Below, piece by piece: positions 10,910 through 21,180 of a DNA stretch of 25,981 nt (its first letter is position 1; each line of letters opens with the position of its first letter). Both the position numbers and the translations under genes were made by a program. This stretch comes from Fomitopsis serialis (Eukaryota; Basidiomycota; Agaricomycetes; Polyporales; Fomitopsidaceae). The DNA is taken from positions 1 through 25,981 of the forward strand of contig NW_025955469.1 of assembly GCF_022376445.1 (NCBI RefSeq). The letters run 5' to 3'. The notes below the pieces were generated by a model, which saw only the letters and a list, made by a program, of their open reading frames with translations, had not been told where the DNA came from and did no database searches.

Positions 10910-11353
10910 CTTGCACTGGGCCTGCTGAAAGTAAGCTAAGAACTTCAACATTCGTACTACACACGTACAGCACAGTACTTGCCACAGAACCACGGTTTCA
11001 GTGTATATTGTAGAGTACTTGTGTATCGCAGCTCTGTTATGCCTGTGGGGTCTATCAATGTCCGAATTAATGTGTATCGCAAGCGGTTCGACGGGGCTGC
11101 GACCCGCGTATGGTGAGTCGTTCGAAATGAACCAAGTCTGGGATCGGCGCTTGATCGACGCGACGCGTCGGAATGACATCACGTGAAAGCACGTCTGTGG
11201 CAATACATTTGGGCGCTTAGAAGTCGGGATCGGAATTGCCCGTGAGCGCCTGAAATCAGAAAAGTTGTGTCTCGCTGCTTTGCAGAAATCACCGTTCGGT
11301 GTTCTTTCAGGCCTACACTCTTTCCGTTTCACCCTCATTAGGCTGGTAACTCG
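10910..11353. promoter_or_regulatory. Shared divergent promoter region, exonuclease and zuotin
   Basis: This ~440-bp gap separates two divergent start codons and must hold both promoters unless 5' leaders are very long. The 50 bp before the zuotin ATG are pyrimidine rich on the plus strand (for example CTACACTCTTTCCGTTTCACC), as is common near fungal transcription starts. No TATA box was identified with confidence. Confidence 0.45.
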
Positions 11354-13426
11354 ATGGCGAACATAAGAGAACCTCACGTTGTTCCTCCACCACTTCCCGC
11401 GTCGTGGACGGCCCCGGAGTCGTCCGGCAAATCGATATCTCGTACGCGGAATAGTTGCTGTTTTGCACGGAAGTGCGGCTCATGTTTCTTAGCTCTTGTC
11501 GAACGCAGACTCTTACCTGTTGGTCCGGCATATCTTGCCCACGTAAAGCGCGCCGTCCACAAGCTCACCTTCGAGGAGCATGACAAGCATGCGGAGGAAG
11601 AACGCAGGCGCTTGGAGGCGATGAACGGTACCGGTGTCGACGGCGAGGATGATCTCGGTGTCGGAGACGAACCTGAGGACGAGGAGCTGTCGTTGCTGGA
11701 TCCGAAGGAGTGGAAGGTGCGTCATGAGGCTGCTCAGTCCCGGACACTCTGACTTGACGCGTTCCGTGTCGCTAGAAACAAGACCACTACCAGGTGCTCG
11801 GGCTTTCACATCTGCGCTACAAGGCAACAAAAGATCAGATCAAAATCGCACGTACGTACATTCTTGCGTTTGAAGAGACCTTCGCTCGTCCGTGTCTTGA
11901 GCTTTACCTCGACGGAGCCTTGGGCTCTGGGCGCTACGCAGTCCATCCCAAAGGACGACAACCCTGAGGGTACCGAGGGTAGAGCAGCCATGGTCCGGGA
12001 CATCAAGTCGTCACGACCTTGATACAGTGGTCATGGTACTCGTACTTGTGATCACTGTTATTGCCCAACTCCAGCAGGTGCTCGGATGTGGCCTTCACGG
12101 CCATAGATCGTACACGCTGGCCTTTCACAAGTCAAGTGGATCGGCAGCGAGTTATTTAGAAGTGGACGCGGACGCAGTGTACCTACGGTCGTCCTGAGTG
12201 ACTAGGCAGCGAAAGACGTATTTCGTGTGGCCGCCACTCTTGCACGACTCGGTGCCAACTCGGGAGTACGTCGTGGGTTGCTTGCAGTGAGCCAGGGGTG
12301 AGGAGACTCAGACGCAACCTGGCGCCCATGCGAAGGACGAGAGGCCATCTCCGTCAAATCACGGGCTCCATTTCGCCAGTAGAACTGTTCCTACGGCTGA
12401 AAGGGACATTTCTACTAGAAGGATCAGAAGCTCAGTACATCCCGCCGGCCACAGAGCCGATGTTGCGGTGACTGTCCTGCACCACATTTGGGCACATTGC
12501 TGGATCCTGACTATACGATAAGTCGTCTAACCTTCTCACAGACAGGAAAAAGGTCCTCAAGCACCACCCTGACAAGAAGGCGGGGCTTGCCGGCGATTCG
12601 AACGACGATGCGTTCTTCAAGTGCATCTCAAAGGCGTTCGAGGTGCTTACGAACCCGGAGCGGCGGCGCCAGTTCGACTCCGTCGACCCGTACTACGAGT
12701 TGCTCGAGGCGGACGTGCCGGTGGAGAAGCAGCTCAAGAGCGCGAGGAACCCGCAGAAGTTCTTCTTCGACGGTTTTGCGCCCGTGTTCGAGCGCGAGGC
12801 GCGCTTCAGCCGCAAGCAACCTGTGCCGATGCTCGGCGGCTACGAGGACCCCAAGGAGGTCGTCTCGGCGTTCTACGACTTCTGGTACAACTTTGACAGC
12901 TGGCGGAGCTTTGAGTACCTCGACAAGGAGGTTAATGAGGGCAGCGATAAGTGCGTAACGGACGCGAGAGTTGCGCACTGGCTGACGAGTGATTTGCGTG
13001 CAGCCGAGACGACAAGCGTTACACGGAAAAGAAGAACAAGTCCGAGCGCGCGCGGCGCAAGAAAGAGGACACGGCGCGTCTGCGGAGCATCGTCGACCTC
13101 GCGCTTGCATACGACCCGCGGATAAAGCGGATCAAAGAGGAGGAGAAGGCCGCGCGCGAGGCGAAGAAGAAGAACAAGGGTGGCGTCCAGAACGGTGTAG
13201 ATGCCAAGCAGAAGGAGGAAGAGGAGAAGAAGAAGGCAGAGGAGGAGGCGAAGCGGAAAGAGGAGGAGGAGAAGGTGTGTTTTGTCCTCCGGCTTTCATG
13301 CGCCCGTAACTGACGTGCCCTCAGGTTGCTCGTGCGGAATCTAAAAAGGCGAAGGCGGCGGCTGCGAACGCTGCGAAAAAGGCCAGGCGAGCGGCGCGTG
13401 CTGGAGACACTGATGGCCCTCAATAG
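11354..13426 (+). CDS. ZUO1: Zuotin, ribosome-associated J-protein (DNAJC2/Zuo1 type)
   Basis: Hsp40 partner of the ribosome-associated complex; in yeast Zuo1 pairs with Ssz1 at the tunnel exit and stimulates the Hsp70 Ssb on nascent chains. Exons: 11354-11441, 11493-11716, 11776-11851, 12542-12950, 13004-13274 and 13325-13426, giving 389 aa with all phases consistent. Order: N-terminal segment with ERRLLPVGPAYLAHVKR, acidic linker (GVGDEPEDEELSLLDPKEWK), J domain from about residue 105 with HHPDKK (HPD at 138-140), then the zuotin homology region (FDSVDPYYELLE, FYDFWYNFDSWR). A Lys/Glu/Arg-rich helix and an Ala/Lys tail ending DTDGPQ finish the protein. Intron 3 splits the J domain just before the HPD segment and is 690 nt; the others are 50-59 nt. 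The protein stops where yeast Zuo1 has its C-terminal helical bundle, and no SANT domains are present. Confidence 0.93.
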
Positions 13427-14042
13427 TTGTATCTTGTCTACACCTGGAGACTGCGAGTTCACTCATTCATTGCATCATGCCGGTTCCATCGACATTGTGT
13501 ATCGCTCTGTTGCATTAGAACTGTCTGTGCTACTTAGACGGGCTTACTTCTAATCCACGTAAATCTTGGAGTCCTTGATCTCAGGATGCACCTGTATTGT
13601 CTGTATTCTTTTCTATGGGACCGACCTCATTGCCTACGTGTGCTGCAATTATTTTGGGTTTGTAGCCTCGCACTGTCGAAGGCTGTCAATCAAGTTACTA
13701 GGTACTTATAACAACTGCTATGCATACGTTGTGTGACGCTGCGAGGAAATGCGTGGAGGTCCCGGCTCCCATGAGGTACGGCCCGGAGCGGATGTCCGCG
13801 CAGCCGTCTCCGTCGTTCTACTTACCATAACGTGAACACGGTTTCACACTGGCAAGTTAGGGAGCTTCCGAGTGCGCTTTGTCTGACGATTGCACCGTGT
13901 TTGAGTGAGTATTTGAGCGCGGTACAACCTTGATCGCGGAGCTGACAGTCATCTGTAGTAATCAAACGGTGCGCGCGCGATTTACTCTCAACGATCACTG
14001 CAACATCCAGTGTCTCTGGCCTGCTATTTCATGCCCGCTGCT
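13427..14042. promoter_or_regulatory. Intergenic region, zuotin 3' flank and amine oxidase promoter
   Basis: About 615 bp without a coding frame of interest. The left part should be the zuotin 3' UTR and the right part the promoter of the amine oxidase. No repeat or clear core promoter motif was recognised. Confidence 0.4.
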
Positions 14043-15619
14043 ATGGCTTCGCTGGACACGATCATCATTGGAGCGGGCTGGGCTGGTGCCGTAGCCGCAC
14101 GCCATCTCGCGCAGAGTGGGTACAAGGTGCTTGTCCTTGAGGCACGAGAGCGCATCGGTGGACGGGCGCGGACCTATACCGAGGGTACGCACGTCCCCGT
14201 CGACCTCGGGTGCAGCTTTATTCACGGTACGTGTATTGCTTATGAGATTACGCAAGGACAAGCTGATCGCGGCTCGACATTGTGTAGGATACAAGGAGGG
14301 CAATCCTGCGAAAGTGATTGCGAAGGAGCTTGGCATTGTGAGTGTAGATCAATCAAAGACGCGTATCATTGCCTCACCAATTCATCCAGGCAGTCGATGT
14401 AGCAAAACCGGCTGACAATGCCATATATGGCGCCAATGGTGAACATCGTACTCTGACGGAATCCAGAGTGTGATTTGATCTTAGTACATCCCATACAGGC
14501 CTTCTTGACGCATCAGCAGCCAACGACCTACGGGATCGTCTTGGTCAGACGCACGCAGCTGCCCGCAACACAGCTCTCAATAGCACGTCTCTATTACCCT
14601 CACCGACGACGCCCCTTTCGGCTGCATTCTTCGACCCCAATTCCAAACTCAGCACTTCATCCACGCCCAGCACCGCGGCCGCCTTCGCTCGTACGCTCGA
14701 GGTGCCCTTGAATGCCGTCCTCGAACAGGTGAGCCTGCGCTGGACCGGGTGGGAGGACAACTTCGCGGGATCCGATGGCGCGCCCCAGGGTGGTTTCCAG
14801 TCCTTCGTCGACCGCGTCTTCTCCGCCGCGACGAACACAGGCAACACTCGCATTCAGCTCGGAGAGACCGTCATACGGATCCAGGAAGAGCAGTCCGGCG
14901 TGAACGTCTCGACGGACAGGGGCGTCTACCGTGCCGCGACGGTCTTGTGCACGATTCCCCTTGGTGTGCTGAAGCGCGACGCTGTCAAGCTGTTCGAGCC
15001 GAAGCTCCCGGTGCGCAGAACGGAGACTATCCAGGGCACGCACGTCGGCATACTCGAGAAGCTCGTCCTCACCTATTCGGAGGCCTGGTGGCCGAACGCG
15101 GGCTCGGTAGGGTCATTCACCTTACTAGCAACCAAGTTTTTGGGCGGTGACCCAGAGACAGTGGAGGACGTGCTATCGTCCACCACGCTCGTCGTCGCCT
15201 CCTTCGCGGGCCCATCCCTGCCGCATCAGCATCCGACCCTCCTCTTCTACCTCTCACCCACGCCCGCCCTCGGGCTTGCAAAGTTCTCGCTCGAGGAGGT
15301 GACTGACGCTGTGCATACGTTCCTCGTCTCGCGTTTCCAGCCCGCCGCGCAGCCAGCCAAACCGACGAGCTCCGTTATGACGGACTGGCACAAGGACCCG
15401 CTCGCACTTGGTTCGACCACGACGCCCAGCATCGCCGGCGAGGGACGCGGCCCGCTTGACTTCGCAGAGCTCGCGAAGCCACTTTGGGGAGGCCGCCTTG
15501 GGTTTGCCGGCGAGCATACGGAGATGAACCACAGAGGGAGCATCGCGGGGGCGATCATCAGCGGGAGGAGGGAGGCGGAGCGCGTCACTCTTCTGCTCAC
15601 CAAGCTCGCCGAGGCATGA
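14043..15619 (+). CDS. FAD-dependent amine oxidase (polyamine/monoamine oxidase family)
   Basis: Flavin amine oxidase that probably oxidises a primary or secondary amine, such as a polyamine, to an aldehyde plus hydrogen peroxide. Exons: 14043-14226, 14288-14337, 14390-14438 and 14499-15619, giving 467 aa with four-exon phases consistent. The N-terminus has the Rossmann FAD motif IIIGAGWAG (G10, G12, G15), followed by VLVLEARERIGGRART with E33 for the ribose. Middle segments include CTIPLGVLKRDAV and LTYSEAWW, both typical of the family. The C-terminus has the second FAD contact GFAGEHTEMNHRGSIAGAI (about 429-447). An in-frame ATG at 14031 is an alternative start that would add four residues. 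No signal peptide or peroxisomal SKL-type end is seen. The substrate cannot be decided from sequence. The gene converges on CDC20, with only ~170 bp between stops. Confidence 0.9.
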
Positions 15620-15788
15620 CGATAATGCTTTGAGTACAGACACCAAGTAGCCAAACATACGACAAGAGAGTAGCATAACGGGCGTAGAAGTGCGTGTGTG
15701 TATGCAGTCGAGATACGTGTACGTGTGCTTACCTTGAAGACCAACCAATACGAGTTGTAGATGTCCGTGAATCCTAGTACTATGTGGT

Positions 15789-17887
15789 TTAGCGGATGCT
15801 CAGAATCCCGCTGCTAGTGCTCCCCGTGCCCGACCTGCTCGCCTCCTTGTCCTTGCCCTTCTTCACCTTCGGCGCCTCCCACACACGCCAGAACTTCAAG
15901 TTCTCGTCACCTGCGCCGGTACACACGACGTCGCCGTTCGGGCTGATCGCGCTGTAGAGCACGCGCGAGTCATGCGCATCGCGGATCTCGATAACTTTCT
16001 CCATTGATGGGTATGCATGCACCATGACCGCGTTGGTCGGGTAGCCGTGCGTGCTGAGGAACTCCTTCTTGTGCGGAGACCACTGGATGGAAGTCACTTG
16101 CGACGGTGTTACTACCGAGTGCAGGCGCGCACCCGTCGTGGTGTTCCAGATGTGGATCGTCGCGTCCGACGTGCCTCCCCCGGACGCGAGGAGCGAAGGC
16201 TGCCAAGGACACCACGCGATCGCCTGTGGATATGGACAGAGAAGTGGTCAGCACGCGAATTCGGCGTCGACCGTGTTGCTTACCTTGACCGCGGCGGTGT
16301 GGTTCCTCTTCGTCCACCGAGCACTGCCACGCGTCCCGGGAGCGACATCGCCGATGCGACCATCCCAGACATTCACGACATTGTCGTTCCCGCCGCTAGC
16401 GAGCAGCCCGCCATCGCTGCGCCACTGCAGGCCGCAGACTTCTCCCAGATGGCCAATCAGCTCGCCCACCTTATGCCGAGCCACGCGTACATCGTGATGC
16501 CAAATACTGCCATCCCCGCACCCGCTCGTCAGGATATGCTGGTTCCACGACAAGCAGCCGACCTGCGTCGAATGACCCGTCATCGTGCGCAGCTTCGTCT
16601 GCGTCTCGACGTCCCACAGTTCTACCGCGCCCGAGCCGTTCCCAACACCGAGGAACTGGCCATCCATCGAGAAGTCGAGCGCGCTTACGTACGTGCCTTC
16701 GGGCATCTCGCCCACGTGCACGACGTCGCCGCTGTCCGCGCGCCAGAAGTACGTGTTCTCCGCGAGCGCGACGGCCAGTGTATTCTGTGCGCTCCACGCG
16801 ACGATGTTCAGGTAGAAGTCGTCCAGCATTCCGGGCGCGTCCAGCACGCGCTCTGGCGCGGTCGGGATCTTGCGGCCTTTGCTTGTAGAAGACGAGGTGG
16901 ACGTCGGGAGGGCACCTGGACGCGCGTAGAGTGGACGCACGAGCTCGCGAGCTTGAGCGAGTAGCGGGTCGGAGGACGAAGGTGGCGGTGGCTCATGGTA
17001 GGCGAGTACGCGGCGGTTGATCGGGACTCCTGTGGCTGCTGCGAGACGTGCGGTGTGCCCCGGAGATGCCGATTGAGGGTTCAAGGACATCATGTCCAGT
17101 GTCGCAGTCACTTCTTCCGTCATGTCGCGCGCCGTAATGAATCTGTCACGAGTATCACGCTGCCGGACCAGTGTATCAGCGAGCATTCCACAGAGAAGTA
17201 CAAAATACGGATGTATTCTACTGCATTTTCGCAAAGTGCACGTAGCTCAACGTGATGACTGCCCTCTCCTCAGATGAGCCGTGCTAGGTCGTACAGGGTA
17301 GAAGAACATATACTACCCTCCGGAGTGTAGTCCGTCGTCCCGCGTACAGAGCGGTACTGGGATTGGTGATCCCAGCGCGAAGACAAATGTCATGTCCTTC
17401 ATCCAGCATAAACCAGTTGGAACATATCTTTGCATCGCTCATGCACAAGCCCATGCGTTCGAATGCGATAATCATATGGACAACCACTCACGTTCGGTTG
17501 AGATCTTGACCGCTTCTGTGTCTTTGGCGGCACGTAGTCGCGTGTAATCACGTCTATCCTGCTCTCCACGCCTCCTTTACGGATGACTCCAGCGCTTGCC
17601 TGGCGTTGCAAGGTGTCCGAGATCTGCAGGGAGCCACTGGTCGCGCGTTTAACAGGTGAGGCGGGTCTGCTGGTACTTTGGGCTCGTCGAACGGGAGACG
17701 CGGGTCGACTCGCCAAGAACGGGTTGAAAGATACGTCTGCCTTCGACTTGGTCGGAGAGCTCGAGCCTTGACGTGGGATGCCTAGACTCAGCGCGTTCAG
17801 GCCGGATGTAAGCGCAGGAGTGAGTGGTGTTTTCGCCTCTGACCGCGAGGGGCGATGGCGAGAGGGCGTTTTTGGGAGGAAGGACAT
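15789..17887 (-). CDS. CDC20: APC/C activator Cdc20/Slp1/Fizzy, WD40 protein
   Basis: Substrate-recruiting coactivator of the anaphase-promoting complex. Exons in gene order: 17887-17492, 17159-16284 and 16223-15789, all phase 0, giving 568 aa. The N-terminal ~130 residues are Ser/Pro/Lys rich with several S/T-P sites (KTPLTPAL, SRPASPVRR). A C-box-like motif, DRFITAR, lies at about 137-143; the usual motif has Pro after DR(F/Y)I. The propeller starts with IPTAPERVLDAPGMLDDFYL, a Cdc20/Cdh1 hallmark, and runs through repeats such as GDGSIWHHDVR, GGNDNVVNVWDGR and GAGDENLKFWRVWE. The protein ends ILSIR, the Ile-Arg tail that docks on APC/C. No KEN box was noticed. Intron 1 is 332 nt and splits the disordered region just before the C-box; an unseen small exon inside it is possible. 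The 5' leader is pyrimidine rich. Cdc20 is favoured over Cdh1 or a meiotic paralogue, but not proved. Confidence 0.9.
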
Positions 17888-18367
17888 TATATTTCTCGGC
17901 GATGTGTCGCAGGAGCGAGAACAAAAGGGAGAGTGGCAGTGGCGGAGAGGAAGGGAGACAATCCAAGCCACGCCCATGCCACACCCAAACCGAACTTGAC
18001 CCACGTGATCGCGTACCACATCTTCGCTAGCGCCCGAGATCGTTTCCTCCAGGATAAATTTGAGTACTTAATCATGGCCGTACTGTTGAGTACACTGATT
18101 GACTCCACATCGACGCGAGAAGGCGTAAATACGGTCTTGTTGTCGATATGTAATTGAAGTGAGAAGGTTTGAGCCGGAATAGGCAGCCAAAGTCTGATTA
18201 CAGTACTGTAACTTAGGCCACTAGTGAGGCCCCTCTGATTATGTACATGTCAGACCGTATGATAATGATATATATCCAGGACATACAGTAAGTGAGCCTC
18301 TCGTTGAAGTCGAAGTTCGAAAGGCCAGACTGACTACTAGTAGAGAAGAATGTAGCAGCTCCTAACA
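17888..18367. promoter_or_regulatory. CDC20 promoter region and sedolisin 5'-upstream/3'-flank spacer
   Basis: About 480 bp between the CDC20 start and the stop of the sedolisin gene, both on the minus strand. Just upstream of the CDC20 ATG the minus strand is pyrimidine rich (CTCCCTTCCTCTCCGCC), a likely 5' leader signal. The right part should be the sedolisin 3' UTR. No gene is seen. Confidence 0.45.
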
Positions 18368-20823
18368 TCACGGAAGCGCAAGCCACAGGTCGCGAAGCAT
18401 CGCAACATTAGGAGTGCCAATACCCGTAACCGGGTCCCAGCCCGGCTCGGCGTAGAACCCGTTAGTATCGCATCCCGGGTTCGACCCGTTGATGATATCA
18501 TTGAATGCCGCTTGAAACGAAGACGAATAGATCTGTCGGCCAACATGCATAAGAGCGCTCATAGAGGTCCTTAGAAAACCGCTACTCACCGTCGGATTAA
18601 TGAAGCCGATTGTGCTCTTTCCCGCAGCGATGCGCGCATCGTTGATGGCTGTAAGGAAAGCCGCAATGACCGGCGTAGATGCCGAAGTACCGTAAACCGA
18701 TAGCCACGTCCCGTCGGCTGCTACCGTATATCGGACACTACACAGTGTCATGAGAACATTACATTCAAGCTAAACATAGAAGCGCACCCATTTGCAGACA
18801 AATCCGGGTACGCGCGACCCGACGAATTGAATAGGGAGGATGAGTATGGTGGCGGATAATTCGTCAAATAGTCTTGCACCGCCGTCTGCTGGTAACTGGG
18901 TAAGGCGAAGGTGTTTGAAAATCCACCGCCGGACGATAGGTATCCTGGTTGGTACGCCGCGCTCTCCATGCGGGGCTACGCGTGCAAGTTGAATGGTCAG
19001 TGCGGCCGCGGATAATATTGAGATGATAATTCACCGAGGATGTGTTAATCTGCGTAGCACCCACGCTTGTCACATACGGACAGGTGGCGGGGAACGACGG
19101 GCTAAAGATTGTGTATCCACTGCTGACGCCGAGATCTCCGGAAGAATTTAAGCATGTACCGTCCTCGGTAGCAACGCCATTGTCTCCGGTAGACCATAAA
19201 ACTGTTACACCCATTAGACCAAGCTGGAGGCACATCGTCAACAGATATGAAAAAAAAGGAACAGCGGACGAGCAAACCTTTGCGAATTCGTTACACATTC
19301 GCTCCATATACGCAGGGGTGAAGAACGCTTCGGCGCTGGAATAAGAGAAAGACAGTACGTTGGGTAGTGAGGCAGTTCCGCAGTCGTGACCTACCCCCAA
19401 ATGAGCCAGCGCTATACTAGAAAGGCAGCTGCATCCTACCTTGGTATCCTCCGTCAGGGTCCGGATAGACGGGGTCTGACTCGGGATCGTCTCCACCCTC
19501 GTATGTACAGTACGACGCATCGATCCCATCGAGCACATCATTGGGTGAAGCGCCTATGCAACACGCCACTTTGAGCATGCATGGATGCACTCTGTATCGC
19601 TTGAATTACATACCTTCCACCATGTCCCCTGTTTGAAGCAGCGTGACATTCTGCGTCGGGCCCACCAACGCCATGGCGTATTGCAAGTCCAGATCCGATT
19701 CTACGTTATCGTCAAGCGATTCGGTAGTTGTTTGCACAACACCTTAAAGGTTCGATGAATGAGCCATCGCACCGTCTGAGAAGCTCCATACTAGGATGAA
19801 GCTCTGCAGCAACCTACCTCCGTCGATGCTTACGAGCACAGGTCGCTCGCCTACTTGGCTCGGCGAGAAATTCGCAAAGAACATATCCAAGTCGCTAGCC
19901 ACATAAGCGTTAGGGGTGAACTCGACTGCAATACGTCAGCGGCAGTGCGGGGTCGTAGCTTGACAGTCGTTGCTCACCTATGGCTATCGAGTTGTTTCCC
20001 GGGACCTGCGGCACAAAGTCGGTGAAGTTGTAGAGGAGGCGCAAACAATCCGGTGTGATCTGTTCGCCGCATGCGGTTAGTTGTTCGACGGTGTTCTGTG
20101 GTCCTGCAAGATCAGTATACTGTCTCGGTCGTTGGTGCAGACGAAACGCACAGCGAGAGGACCGTTGACATGTGCGGCAGAGCTTGTGAGAGGACGATAA
20201 CTCGGCGTTCCGCCCCAAAGTTTGCTCGGAGCTGGTTGATCCCTCTTCTCGAAACCACGGCGCTTCTTCTGGGGGTGGAACTGCAGCGTCGGAGTGACCA
20301 GTTCAACGTACTCGGAGACATGTTCTGGCAGACGGTACTTCTGCGAACAAGCGATGACTTCGCTGCCTGTCTCCTTTCCGTGGTAGATGAAGTATTCCGT
20401 CTTCAACAGTTCTTCGGCCTCCTCGACGGTCACGTTGGCACGTATCCACGTGCCGCTATTGCTCACTTGGACACGGTCCGTCCCGAGGCCGCTCGTGAGT
20501 AACCACGATAGGACGGTGTCGATGGCTTCCTTCGAAGGTCGGAACGTATGGCGCACCTCCGCTGGCGTCCAGTGCTTGCCATATCCGGGTGATTGAGGGT
20601 GTGATATCTCCATTAGGTACTCTTCGACCTCGTGGATATGCGGCTGCATCAGCCCAATGCGGAGAGGCAGCACGATGTCAGGATCAGCCCGTCGCACGGG
20701 CAACCAGCCGGATGGGATGGTCGCGCGGGATTCGTGCACGACAAGCCGCGCCGGAGCCGGTGAAGCACCGCAGAGCGAAAGACCCAAAGCGAGGGCGATC
20801 AGAAGACAAGAGGCGAGATGCAT
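18368..20823 (-). CDS. Secreted sedolisin (S53 peptidase, tripeptidyl-peptidase type)
   Basis: Predicted extracellular acid serine-carboxyl peptidase releasing peptides from protein N-termini. Ten exons in gene order: 20823-20152, 20095-19978, 19925-19818, 19742-19614, 19553-19440, 19390-19278, 19223-19035, 18975-18788, 18737-18590 and 18532-18368. All phases agree and give 647 aa; introns are 49-75 nt. The start was chosen because the ATG at 20823 begins a signal peptide (MHLASCLLIALALGLSLCG); an in-frame start further up would bury it. A pro-kumamolisin propeptide follows, with a KKRRGFEKR basic stretch that may be a processing site. Catalytic residues visible: Glu and Asp in NVESDLDLQYA (E314, D318), oxyanion Asp in STGDNG (D432) and Ser in YGTSAST (S562). 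The C-terminal PGWDPVTGIGTPN matches the calcium-site region. Cys residues and N-glycosylation sequons (NFT, NVT, NSS) fit secretion. It looks intact. Confidence 0.92.
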
Positions 20824-21180
20824 CCTTGTCGCGTTGGAGGGCAGGAGCGATCGCTGGGTAGTGCTAGCGGTACCGTTCTCCTTAAGTATCCTGGAAAAGC
20901 GCCCGGTGTCCAATGGGCGGTGCTGCACACAGGCCTAGGGTTAGAGGTGGTGAGAAACTGGCCTGTCCGGCTGCTCCGACAGACTCGACGAACCTTCGTG
21001 CAACCTAGACAAGTGGATGTCCCTTCTGACAGTGACCTAAAGCTTACGCATGACGTCGGCAATCTGAAGACGGGTCCGAACCAAGTCAAACAGGATTGAC
21101 ATATACGGTCTTTGTTGTCGCACTGCCCCAGAAAGGATGGCTGGCTCATGAGCGCACTAATTACTCGCTGCAACGGAACA
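20824..21180. promoter_or_regulatory. Upstream region of the sedolisin gene
   Basis: DNA upstream of the sedolisin ATG on the minus strand. A CCAAT-type sequence followed by a GC-rich segment (CCAATGGGCGG on the plus strand, about 20910-20920) lies ~90 bp from the start and is a plausible promoter element; the position is suggestive only. In-frame ATGs here precede the signal peptide and are probably not used. Confidence 0.3.

Noticed and set aside
11080..11110. Possible tRNA B-box near GCGGTTCGACGGGG
   Set aside because: No matching A-box or cloverleaf arms upstream; other GGTTCGA hits in the window also lie in coding DNA or lack arms.
11852..12541. snoRNA in the zuotin long intron
   Set aside because: No paired box C (RUGAUGA) and box D (CUGA) with terminal stem was found by eye.
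12552..13003. Frames of 91-160 codons on both strands over zuotin exon 4
   Set aside because: Only the 12643-12950 frame continues the J-domain protein; the others are shadows of a GC-rich exon.
16017..16964. Long plus-strand open frame (315 codons) opposite CDC20
   Set aside because: It is the antisense shadow of the large GC-rich WD40 exon, crosses intron 2, has arginine-rich composition and resembles no family.
20824..20928. Upstream in-frame start for sedolisin
   Set aside because: It would place 35 polar residues before a clear signal peptide; the ATG at 20823 fits a secreted protease.
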